The notes below the pieces were generated by a model. The model worked only from the letters and a program-made list of their open reading frames with translations. It was not told the origin of the DNA and did no database searches. 16,447 bases of DNA, from contig JACMLD010000470.1 in assembly GCA_014379785.1 (NCBI GenBank), positions 1 to 16,447 on the forward strand. The letters are read 5' to 3'. The position numbers were made by a program, and so were the translations under genes. Shown piece by piece: positions 1 to 6,568 of the stretch. This DNA comes from Chitinophagaceae bacterium (GTDB taxonomy: Bacteria; Bacteroidota; Bacteroidia; Chitinophagales; Chitinophagaceae). Within the stretch, counting starts at the first letter, position 1. Each line of letters begins with the position of its first letter.

Positions 1-1
1 A

Positions 2-673
2 CTGGCGGAAGACGATATTCTCTCGCTGACCCGAAATCAAGCCAAAGGAGATGCGGATGCTGCCATTAACAAACTGGTTGAGTCGGCGCTCGACTACGAT
101 GAAACCCGTTTTGAAGAATGTATCCAGGAGGCAATTACAGATACGGACCTGCTGAGCGCTGTAAAAAATGTCATCTACCCGTTTATGGATATGGTCGGAT
201 TGCTATGGCTGACCAATCATGTGATACCCGGACAGGAACATTTTAGCAGCGCCATCATCCGAAGAAAAATAATTGCGGCGACAGACCGGCTTCCACGTGT
301 GAAGAATTCCGGAGAAAGAAGCGTACTGGTTTTCACGCCCAGCGGCGAAGAACACGAAATACCAATACTGATTGCTCAATATATCATGAGGAAAAACAAA
401 GTTCAGACTGTTTTTGCAGGAGCGGATACCACAGTCGAACTCCTGGAAGAATTTTGCCGTCACCATCCGGCAACGCACCTGTATTTTCACCTGATCACAA
501 ACTTCACAGAAAAATCTGCCGGAGAATACCTAACGGATTTGTGTAACCGCTTTCCCGAAACGAAAATAATCGCCTCCGGACCAGCCATGAAAGATTGCGC
601 TCCGGCAAAAGAAAACTGCATCATTCTCAGATCCTTTGATGAAATGGCGGACTACTGCAGCAGTTTAAAATAA
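2..673 (+). CDS. CarH/MerR-like regulator, C-terminal cobalamin-domain part (5' end cut off)
   Basis: The reading frame is open from the window edge, so this is a C-terminal fragment of 223 residues; any MerR-type HTH would lie upstream. The first ~90 residues form the helical cap of a B12-binding module, with W69 and E79-H80 spaced as W-x9-EH. CarH-type photoreceptors carry this motif over the upper face of adenosylcobalamin. A Rossmann-like B12 fold follows. The lower-ligand motif is only partly kept: GEEHEIP at 115-121 has the candidate ligand H118, but the usual Gly after ExHxx is Pro. The later SxL and GG positions read HLI and SGP. By family knowledge it would be a cytoplasmic repressor, often of carotenoid or light-response genes. 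Whether it still binds cobalamin is uncertain. The Met at 185 is internal to the cap domain and is not the start. It abuts the convergent response regulator with no gap. Confidence 0.8.
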   Translation: MAEDDILSLTRNQAKGDADAAINKLVESALDYDETRFEECIQEAITDTDLLSAVKNVIYPFMDMVGLLWLTNHVIPGQEHFSSAIIRRKIIAATDRLPRVKNSGERSVLVFTPSGEEHEIPILIAQYIMRKNKVQTVFAGADTTVELLEEFCRHHPATHLYFHLITNFTEKSAGEYLTDLCNRFPETKIIASGPAMKDCAPAKENCIILRSFDEMADYCSSLK

Positions 674-1837
674 CTATCGCCTCGGTATTACATTATTGGT
701 AACATCCTCGCTGGTAATCGTTTTACCAGAAAGGATCACCAGGCGTTCTACCACATTTCGCAGTTCACGGATATTGCCGGACCAGCTGTATTCCTTCAGA
801 TCATCCAGCGCAGATTTGTCAATTGCTTTTTTTGCAATGCCATATTCTGTGCAGATATCTTCGAGAAATTTATCGGCCAGCAAAGGAATATCATCTTTGC
901 GATCATTCAGTGAAGGCACATGTATGAGAATCACACTCAGCCTGTGATATAAGTCGAGCCGGAAACTCTTTTCCTCCACTTCACGCAGCAAATCCTTGTT
1001 GGTGGCAGCCACTACGCGCACATCCACATTGATATCCTTGTCAGCGCCTACTCTTGTAATTTTTCCTTCCTGCAATGCACGCAGCACCTTCGCCTGGGCA
1101 CTCAGACTCATATCACCAATCTCATCGAGGAAAAGTGTTCCCCCATTGGCCTGTTCAAATTTTCCTATACGCTGTTTGATTGCCGATGTAAATGAGCCCT
1201 TCTCATGACCAAACAATTCACTTTCGATCAGTTCGCTGGGAATGGCCGCACAGTTTACTTCCACAAGCGGACCCGAAGCACGATTGCTCTTCTCATGCAG
1301 CCATCTTGCCACCAGTTCCTTTCCCACACCATTTTCGCCGGTGATCATAACCCTTGCTTCGGTTGGGGCAACTTTTTCAATCGTGTCCTTGATCTTTTTG
1401 ATCGGAGCCGATTCACCTATCATTTCCTGCACCTTGCTGACCTTGCGCTTGAGTACTTTGGTTTCTGTTACCAGGGAAGTCTTGTCCATGGCATTGCGGA
1501 TGGTAATCAGTAACCTGTTCAGATCCGGCGGCTTCGATATATAATCATATGCACCTTTCTTCACTGCCTCTACTGCAGTTTCGATGGTGCCGTGTCCGGA
1601 AATCATAATAATAGGGACATCGGGATTGCTCTCACGGGCACGCTCGAGAAATTCCATGCCATCCATCTTCGGCATCTTTATATCGCAAAGCACAACGTCA
1701 TATGCTTTCTCTTTAAACCGCTTCAGCGCTTCCTCCCCATCCGCTGCTTCTTCCAGCTTATAACCTTCATAAGACAAAATCTCACCCAAAGTTTTTCTGA
1801 TTGCTTTCTCGTCATCGATGATCAGGATGTTTGACAT
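674..1837 (-). CDS. NtrC-family response regulator (receiver + AAA+), lacking a C-terminal HTH
   Basis: This 387-residue protein has an N-terminal receiver domain (about 1-120) with the acidic pair D8-D9, phosphoacceptor D52 in DIKMPKMDG, S80 and K102. A linker helix leads to a sigma-54-interaction AAA+ ATPase (about 138-370) with Walker A GENGVGKE at 167-174 and Walker B TLFLDEIGD at 234-242. The sigma-54 contact loop reads GSFTSA (214-219) instead of GAFTGA; the key Thr is kept. The protein ends ~20 residues after the AAA+ lid, with no Fis-type HTH. By family knowledge it would be phosphorylated by a histidine kinase and act on sigma-54 RNA polymerase. Without an HTH it may act from solution, as described for H. 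pylori FlgR, or by protein contacts. No kinase is visible nearby. A promoter-like site and a leader inverted repeat lie upstream. Confidence 0.92.
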   Translation of the reverse strand: MSNILIIDDEKAIRKTLGEILSYEGYKLEEAADGEEALKRFKEKAYDVVLCDIKMPKMDGMEFLERARESNPDVPIIMISGHGTIETAVEAVKKGAYDYISKPPDLNRLLITIRNAMDKTSLVTETKVLKRKVSKVQEMIGESAPIKKIKDTIEKVAPTEARVMITGENGVGKELVARWLHEKSNRASGPLVEVNCAAIPSELIESELFGHEKGSFTSAIKQRIGKFEQANGGTLFLDEIGDMSLSAQAKVLRALQEGKITRVGADKDINVDVRVVAATNKDLLREVEEKSFRLDLYHRLSVILIHVPSLNDRKDDIPLLADKFLEDICTEYGIAKKAIDKSALDDLKEYSWSGNIRELRNVVERLVILSGKTITSEDVTNNVIPRR

Positions 1838-1871
1838 ACGCTCTTATTTCATTTTTTCTTAACAACATGAT

Positions 1872-1896
1872 CCTGTGGAATAATACTATTCACAGG
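1872..1896. repeat. Imperfect inverted repeat in the leader of the response-regulator gene
   Basis: The arms CCTGTG-g-AATA and TATT-CACAGG pair over 10 bp with one bulged G and a 4-nt ATAC centre. The element lies between the predicted -7 site of the response-regulator promoter and its ATG, so it would be in the 5' leader. It could be an operator or an RNA stem-loop. No poly-T run follows on either strand, so a terminator is unlikely. Confidence 0.5.
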
Positions 1897-1913
1897 TCTT
1901 TAAAAAAACCGTC

Positions 1914-1941
1914 CAAAAGTACCACTTTATGAGATTGCAAA
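1914..1941 (-). promoter_or_regulatory. Predicted Bacteroidota-type promoter for the response regulator
   Basis: On the minus strand TTTG (1941-1938) is followed after 16 bp by TACTTTTG (1921-1914), an exact TAnnTTTG match. The spacer is slightly shorter than the usual 17-23 bp. Transcription would start near 1907, giving a leader of about 70 nt. The -33 element lies inside the first codons of the divergent lipoprotein gene. Confidence 0.5.
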
Positions 1942-2669
1942 CCACACTGTTGACGTTTTTGCCGTTTATCGCATCCTGCCAGAGCAACCCTGCTGCCGTC
2001 ATTCAATACAGCAATGTAGCTTCTATCCCCGCCCCTGCCGGGTATCAGCGGATAGAAACGCCCCGTGAAGGTTTTGGTTCCTGGCTGAGAAAAATGAAAT
2101 TGAAAAGCGACAATACGGTCTATCTCTACAATGGCCAACCCAAAAAGAATCAGTCCGCACAATTCGCGGTGCTCGACCTCCACCTCGGAAAACGTGATCT
2201 GCAGCAATGCGCCGATGCCATCATGCGGTTGAGGGCCGAATACCTCTATGACAAAAAACAGTATGATGATATTGTATTTTATGACAACAACCGCCAGGCC
2301 TACAGGCCATCCGGATTGCAGCCGGATGAGTTTGAAGGTTATCTCGAAACCGTCTTCTCCAGATGCGGCACAATTTCCCTCGCTGCCTCACTCAATGCTG
2401 TCCGTCCCACGCTACCGCCAAAACCCGGCGATGTATTGATAAAAGGCGGTTCACCCGGACATGCAATGATAATAGTGGATGTGGCCAGGAATGCCGCCGG
2501 GAACTATGTATTTATGCTGGCACAGAGCTATATGCCCGCCCAAAACATGCATATTGTGCTCAATCCAGCAAAATCTACAAAAACACCGTGGTATGAATTT
2601 GACCCTTCGCAACCCATCGTCACCCCAGAGTGGGTGTTCAGTATCAGTCAGTTAAAAAGCTGGCCCTGA
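1929..2669 (+). CDS. DUF4846 family lipoprotein
   Basis: This 246-residue protein starts with a lipoprotein signal: a short hydrophobic stretch and the lipobox IASC at 14-17, so C17 is the predicted acylated residue. The mature part carries conserved DUF4846 features: CGTISLAASL at 146-155, KPGDVLIKGGSPGHAMIIVD at 165-184, and LAQSYMPAQNMH at 197-208. The PGDv...GHamiivD arrangement recalls papain-like NlpC/P60 or CHAP folds, in which Cys and His form the active site. C146 and H178 are therefore candidate catalytic residues, but this is only a resemblance. The substrate is unknown. The protein should be anchored to the outer or inner membrane facing the periplasm. The start is supported by the signal peptide. 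No TAnnTTTG promoter is visible just upstream on this strand, and the region is shared with the divergent promoter. Confidence 0.85.
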   Translation: MRLQTTLLTFLPFIASCQSNPAAVIQYSNVASIPAPAGYQRIETPREGFGSWLRKMKLKSDNTVYLYNGQPKKNQSAQFAVLDLHLGKRDLQQCADAIMRLRAEYLYDKKQYDDIVFYDNNRQAYRPSGLQPDEFEGYLETVFSRCGTISLAASLNAVRPTLPPKPGDVLIKGGSPGHAMIIVDVARNAAGNYVFMLAQSYMPAQNMHIVLNPAKSTKTPWYEFDPSQPIVTPEWVFSISQLKSWP

Positions 2670-2734
2670 AAGCCGATGGTATTTTCCACATAGACTAATA
2701 GTATCCTTGCTAAAAACTTAGAGTATAACCCGGA

Positions 2735-2765
2735 TTGACAAATTGTGAACTGATTGTTATTTTTG
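2735..2765 (+). promoter_or_regulatory. Predicted Bacteroidota-type promoter for the small membrane-protein gene
   Basis: TTG (2735-2737) is followed after 20 bp by TATTTTTG (2758-2765), an exact TAnnTTTG match with good spacing. Transcription would start near 2771, about 30 nt before the ATG at 2801. The TTG could be read as a start codon extending the small ORF, but its role as the -33 element fits better. Confidence 0.65.
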
Positions 2766-2800
2766 TTTCATCCTTTAGAAAACCCAAAAAACATCCACCT

Positions 2801-2953
2801 ATGAGAGCAAGACTATCACCTTACCGCAACGTAACTGATTACAACATGTGGCAGCTCGCAGGAAGACTGACACTTCTCGCAGGCGTTCTGATGGCTTACA
2901 GCTATTTTTTCCTGCTCACTATTCGCAGCGTTATAAAAACTTTGGCCGCTTAG
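2801..2953 (+). CDS. Small putative single-pass membrane protein (50 aa)
   Basis: I do not recognise this ORF. It encodes 50 residues with a basic N-terminus (MRARLSPYRN) and one hydrophobic segment at about 22-44 (rich in L, A, V, Y and F), ending in a short polar tail with R42 and K46. This fits a single-pass inner-membrane protein or a membrane-active peptide. The ATG is chosen because it follows an A-rich leader and lies 30 nt after a predicted start site; the in-frame TTG at 2735 would fall on the promoter. The gene sits alone between a strong promoter match and a strong hairpin terminator, giving a transcript of about 220 nt. A noncoding RNA from the same unit is an alternative. Confidence 0.55.
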   Translation: MRARLSPYRNVTDYNMWQLAGRLTLLAGVLMAYSYFFLLTIRSVIKTLAA

Positions 2954-2962
2954 ACAGGCAAT

Positions 2963-2993
2963 AAAAAAGGGCTCCTTTTGGGAACCCTTTTTT
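2963..2993. terminator. Bidirectional intrinsic terminator
   Basis: AAAAAAGGG (2963-2971) pairs with CCCTTTTTT (2985-2993). After one C/A mismatch the inner TCC pairs with GGA around a TTTTG loop. The hairpin has A-tracts on one side and T-tracts on the other, so it can end the small gene on the plus strand and pdhB on the minus strand, whose stop is 15 bp away. Confidence 0.85.
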
Positions 2994-3007
2994 ATTTATC
3001 AGTCGTG

Positions 3008-3997
3008 TCATTTCTTTGTGTACATCACTTCCTTTACAAGCTTCACTGTGCGGGCCACATCCGGCAACGCAAGTGCTACCAGGTTGGGAGCATAGTGCAA
3101 AGGTGCATCAGCTGCAGTAATTCTTCTCACCGGAGCATCGAGGTAATCGAATCCTTCTTTCTGGATTCTGTAAGCCAGCTCAGATGAAACAGAAGCAAAA
3201 GGCCACTGCTCTTCCACTATCACCAGGCGGTTTGTTTTTTTCACACTTTCAAGCACAGTGTTCCAGTCGAGCGGACGGATTGAACGCAGGTCAATCACCT
3301 CGGCACTCACACCCTCTTTCTCCAGTTCGGCTGCGGCTCCCAGTGCCACTTTCATCATCTTATTGTAAGAAACGATTGTAACATCTTTTCCCGGTTTCTT
3401 TATATCCGCCTTTCCAATCGGAATATAATATTCTTCTTCCGGCACCTCTCCTTTTTCACCATACATCACTTCACTTTCCATAAACACAATCGGATCTTCT
3501 TCGTAGCGAATCGCCTGCTTGAGCAAACCCTTTGCATCGTATGGATTACTTGGAGAAACCACTTTCAGACCAGGAATATTTGCATAGTAGCTGTCGAAAG
3601 CAGTAGAGTGCTGCGCTCCGAGTTGTCCCGCTGAGCCGTTCGCTCCTCTGAAAACAATCGGGCAGCTTATCTGTCCGCCGCTCATCGCGAGCATCTTTGA
3701 TGCGGTATTGAGGATCTGGTCAAGTGCCAGCACTGCGAAATTCCATGTCATATACTCAACTATCGGGCGTAGTCCGTTCTGCGCCGAGCCCACCGCAACA
3801 GCGGTAAACCCCAGTTCGGAGATGGGGGTATCAATCACACGTTTGGCCCCGAACTCGTCCAGCATTCCCTGGCTCACCTTATAAGCGCCATTGTATTCAG
3901 CCACTTCCTCACCCATTAGGTAAACCCTCTCATCGCGCCTCATTTCCTCACTCATTGCCTCTCTTATCGCTTCGCGGAATGCTATTTGTCTTGCCAT
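3008..3997 (-). CDS. pdhB: Pyruvate dehydrogenase E1 component, beta subunit
   Basis: This 329-residue protein is a full-length E1 beta subunit of a 2-oxo-acid dehydrogenase complex. With an alpha subunit it decarboxylates pyruvate using thiamine diphosphate and passes the acetyl group to lipoyl-E2. The N-terminal pyrimidine-binding domain holds the cofactor-activating Glu in ISELGFTAVAVGSA (E61). The stretch around GANGSAGQLGAQHS is typical of the family. The C-terminal transketolase domain contains VEEQWPFASVSSELAYRI and RITAADAPLHYAPNL. A branched-chain E1 beta is less likely from the overall match but cannot be excluded without comparison. No alpha subunit or E2 gene is adjacent, so it is probably transcribed alone from the promoter just upstream to the shared terminator. 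Confidence 0.93.
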   Translation of the reverse strand: MARQIAFREAIREAMSEEMRRDERVYLMGEEVAEYNGAYKVSQGMLDEFGAKRVIDTPISELGFTAVAVGSAQNGLRPIVEYMTWNFAVLALDQILNTASKMLAMSGGQISCPIVFRGANGSAGQLGAQHSTAFDSYYANIPGLKVVSPSNPYDAKGLLKQAIRYEEDPIVFMESEVMYGEKGEVPEEEYYIPIGKADIKKPGKDVTIVSYNKMMKVALGAAAELEKEGVSAEVIDLRSIRPLDWNTVLESVKKTNRLVIVEEQWPFASVSSELAYRIQKEGFDYLDAPVRRITAADAPLHYAPNLVALALPDVARTVKLVKEVMYTKK

Positions 3998-4019
3998 GCA
4001 TCTTGTTTTTTAAGAGGAG

Positions 4020-4051
4020 CAAAAATATCGCATGGAGGGCATACGAGCAAA
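4020..4051 (-). promoter_or_regulatory. Predicted Bacteroidota-type promoter for pdhB
   Basis: On the minus strand TTTG (4051-4048) is followed after 20 bp by TATTTTTG (4027-4020), an exact match with good spacing. Transcription would start near 4014, leaving a short leader of about 17 nt before the pdhB ATG. Confidence 0.65.
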
Positions 4052-4121
4052 AGATGTTTCCGTTCACTTTACCCTTTTTACCCGCACCATTTGAACCGCT
4101 CACCCTCCGGCAATATCTGCG

Positions 4122-4129
4122 TAGATTTG
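4122..4129 (+). promoter_or_regulatory. Possible -7 element for the YpdA-family gene
   Basis: TAGATTTG matches TAnnTTTG exactly. The nearest upstream TTTG (4090-4093) is 28 bp away, which is too far for the normal spacing. If used, transcription would begin about 4-5 nt before the TTG at 4139, making the mRNA nearly leaderless. This is a weak call. Confidence 0.3.
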
Positions 4130-4138
4130 CAAAAAAAA

Positions 4139-5119
4139 TTGGGCAGTAAAAATCAATATAGCATCATCATTATAGGCGGAGGCCCGATCGGGATGGCCTG
4201 CGCAATAGCAGCAAAGGAAGCAAACATCGACTACCTCATCCTGGAAAAGGGGTGCCTGGTAAATTCGATCTACAACTACCCGGTAAATATGACCTTCTTC
4301 TCTACCTCCGAAAGACTCGAAATCGGAGAAGTGCCATTCGTATCAAATAACCCCAAACCAACCCGATCTGAAGCGCTGGAGTATTACCGCAGAGTGGCCG
4401 ACACAAAAAAAATCAACATCAACCTCTTCGAAGAAGTAAAACATGTCACTTTAGATGAACATGAAAATTTCATTGTTTCCACCTCAAAATCCAATTATAC
4501 AGCCGGTCACCTCATAGTAGCCACCGGGTTTTACGATATCCCCTACCTGCTCAAGGTGCCCGGCGAAACGTTGCCGAAAGTGACCCACTACTACAAAGAC
4601 CCGCATTTTTACGCTTTTCAGAAAGTACTGGTGATCGGCGCAAACAACTCTGCAGTAGACGCCGCCCTCGAAACCTGGAGAAAAGGAGCGGACGTGACCA
4701 TGGTGATCCGCGACAGCCAGATTGGCTCGCGCGTTAAATACTGGGTGAAACCAGATATCGAAAACAGGATCAAAGAAAACTCTATCAAAGCCTGGTTCAA
4801 TTCTTCTGTCACAGTAATACGGGAAGATGAGGTGGATATCCTTACACCGGACGGTACCATCACCATCGCAAACGACTGGGTGATTGCCATGACCGGCTAC
4901 CAGCCTAACCTGGAATTTTTGAAAACACTTGGCATTGAATTGTCGGAAGACGATATCAAAAAACCCACTTACAGCGAAGACTCGCACGAAACCAATGTAA
5001 AAAATCTCTACCTCGCAGGCGTTATCTGCGGAGGAATGAATACGCACCGGCTGTTTATTGAAAATTCGCGGGAGCATGCTTTGCAGATAATAAAAAACAT
5101 TAGTAACGGTCGCCGCTAA
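4139..5119 (+). CDS. ypdA: YpdA-family FAD/NADPH-dependent (putative bacillithiol disulfide) reductase
   Basis: This ~326-residue two-dinucleotide-binding-domain flavoprotein has the FAD motif IIIIGGGPIG near its N-terminus, then EKGCLVNSIYNYP and NMTFFSTSERLEIG, hallmarks of the YpdA family. The second nucleotide site is VLVIGANNSAVDAALE, and a C-terminal FAD motif is NLYLAGVICGG. Family members are thought to reduce oxidised bacillithiol with NADPH in the cytoplasm. The Cys found in the first glycine motif of S. aureus YpdA (Cys14) is Ile here. No ATG lies between the FAD motif and the preceding non-homologous sequence. I place the start at TTG 4139, after an A-run; TTG 4127 is an alternative. 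The ATG at 3986 would overlap pdhB and its promoter and add ~50 unlikely residues. The gene is divergent from pdhB and may be cotranscribed with the next gene, 75 bp on. Confidence 0.82.
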   Translation: MGSKNQYSIIIIGGGPIGMACAIAAKEANIDYLILEKGCLVNSIYNYPVNMTFFSTSERLEIGEVPFVSNNPKPTRSEALEYYRRVADTKKININLFEEVKHVTLDEHENFIVSTSKSNYTAGHLIVATGFYDIPYLLKVPGETLPKVTHYYKDPHFYAFQKVLVIGANNSAVDAALETWRKGADVTMVIRDSQIGSRVKYWVKPDIENRIKENSIKAWFNSSVTVIREDEVDILTPDGTITIANDWVIAMTGYQPNLEFLKTLGIELSEDDIKKPTYSEDSHETNVKNLYLAGVICGGMNTHRLFIENSREHALQIIKNISNGRR

Positions 5120-5194
5120 CCAGGATCCACCGTTCACAAATTTTACAGGGATAAAAATGCACAGTGGAACTACCATTGCTGCAAACCCATAGAC

Positions 5195-6568
5195 ATGTCT
5201 TCTTTCAGAAAATTTTTTATCAGCGGATTTCTTATTGTCACGCTGCTGATAGCCGGATTTATATTTCTTCTCAAAGGCTGCCTGGCAAAATACGATGAAC
5301 GGTCTGCTGTACTTCCTGCGCTATATTTCAAAAAAGACGGAAACCAGGTCATCTTCAGCATCGTAAAATTCGATAAAGCAACTTCCTATTCCAGCAACGG
5401 AGGCTTTGTAAGAAAAACCGTCACAAGCAGTTATGATATTCAATCAAACGATGCCAGCAGCGGCAACAGACTACTCACAGAGAGACTAAAAGAACACGGC
5501 GACATCAAATCATACCCCATTGAAGCCATTGGTGCCGCAAACGGTCAAGCATGGCTTTATATGGGAGAATTGATGGCATTTGACCCATTCACACTGAAAA
5601 AAATCGCCGACAAAAATATCATCGAACAAAAAAATCCGGCTGTAAAAGGCAAAATGCCATCGGAAAGAAGTTTTTATGCATTCAATGAGGCTGACAACAA
5701 CGTTTATTTCACTGCCACAGACGGAATCAAATGGAAGCTCGATACCAAAACACTTTCGGTAACAGAAAACAAATCTGACCCCGAGGCTTCGCCAATTAAA
5801 ATGCAAATGGACCTTCTGAAAACTCAACAGGAAGAAAATCAGCAGGCTCAAATGGATTTGAATAAAAACTTCCACCCCACAGATGCATTTTTCAAATCGA
5901 GAGATGCCCTCTACAAAAAAAGAGACAGCCTGCAGAAACAATACTCCATGCTGCAGCAAAAAGAACTGGCCGACCGCCAGCTGCGTTCTGCAATCGAAAA
6001 TTTCAGGACACACAGCACCAGTTTTAACCAGATAAAAACCAATCAGGATACGGTCAATTCAAAATGGTTCGGACTCTACTCACCGGAGGAAATCAACAAA
6101 CTCTATGAAAGAGTGCAGAAGCAATCCGCATATGACCTCACTGCAAGGAGATCTTTTATCGTAAGCAGTTACAGTCCCATTTCTTACGGAGGGTTTTTGA
6201 TAAATAAAAAAGAAAGCCGGGTGCAGTCAAACGGAGTCTTTTTTCTGCAGGGGGGATTTCTTTTAGACAAAAGCACCGCATTGCCCATTCACCTCGGCGA
6301 ACCGGAAGGGTTTCTCGTAGTTTCAAAAGAAAAGATCGGCAATGACAGCGAAATCATTTTGTCGAGGCTTTCTGCAAACGGCAGGGAAGAATGGCGGACA
6401 AAAACAGGTTTAAAAGAATGGCTGGATTGGATTTATACGGGAGACCATCTGATCGTTTTTGGAGCGGACAAAAAAGAACTGTCCGGAGAAGAAGCCAATA
6501 AAATGCTGATCATACAATTGAAAACAGGATCAACCAACATCTACGATTTCTTTACTGATAAGCGATAG
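5195..6568 (+). CDS. Unrecognised membrane-anchored protein with a central coiled coil
   Basis: I do not recognise this 457-residue protein with confidence. It begins with an N-terminal hydrophobic segment (about 8-27) that looks like an uncleaved anchor; LKGC at 26-29 is a poor lipobox because of the Lys. The next ~170 residues are beta-rich, with phrases such as AWLYMGELMAFDPFTLKKI that resemble propeller-type or PQQ-like blades. A long Gln/Glu/Lys-rich region (about 203-270) is predicted to form a coiled coil. The last ~150 residues return to beta-type sequence (GFLVVSKEKIG, GDHLIVFGADKKE). It probably sits in the inner membrane with the bulk in the periplasm. It follows the YpdA gene by 75 bp on the same strand. 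Its last 17 bp overlap the convergent SDR gene. Confidence 0.7.
   Translation: MSSFRKFFISGFLIVTLLIAGFIFLLKGCLAKYDERSAVLPALYFKKDGNQVIFSIVKFDKATSYSSNGGFVRKTVTSSYDIQSNDASSGNRLLTERLKEHGDIKSYPIEAIGAANGQAWLYMGELMAFDPFTLKKIADKNIIEQKNPAVKGKMPSERSFYAFNEADNNVYFTATDGIKWKLDTKTLSVTENKSDPEASPIKMQMDLLKTQQEENQQAQMDLNKNFHPTDAFFKSRDALYKKRDSLQKQYSMLQQKELADRQLRSAIENFRTHSTSFNQIKTNQDTVNSKWFGLYSPEEINKLYERVQKQSAYDLTARRSFIVSSYSPISYGGFLINKKESRVQSNGVFFLQGGFLLDKSTALPIHLGEPEGFLVVSKEKIGNDSEIILSRLSANGREEWRTKTGLKEWLDWIYTGDHLIVFGADKKELSGEEANKMLIIQLKTGSTNIYDFFTDKR

Noticed and set aside
185..187. ATG at 185 as the start of the first gene
   Set aside because: The frame is open to the window edge, and this Met lies inside the helical cap of the B12 module just before the W-x9-EH motif.
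2735..2800. TTG at 2735 as the start of the small membrane ORF
   Set aside because: It coincides with the -33 element of an exact promoter match, and the extra 22 residues would be untranscribed.
3986..4138. ATG at 3986 as the start of the YpdA-family gene
   Set aside because: The added ~50 residues are Cys/His/Ser-rich and unlike the family, and the segment overlaps the divergent pdhB start and its promoter.
4484..5176. 230-codon open frame on the minus strand inside ypdA
   Set aside because: It is antisense to a gene with clear family motifs, and its product is low-quality, Phe/Val/His-rich sequence with no domain I recognise.
5510..6013. 167-codon minus-strand frame inside the unrecognised membrane-protein gene
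   Set aside because: The product is Phe/Cys-rich and lacks domains. The plus-strand frame has a plausible N-terminal anchor, coiled coil and full-length coding character.
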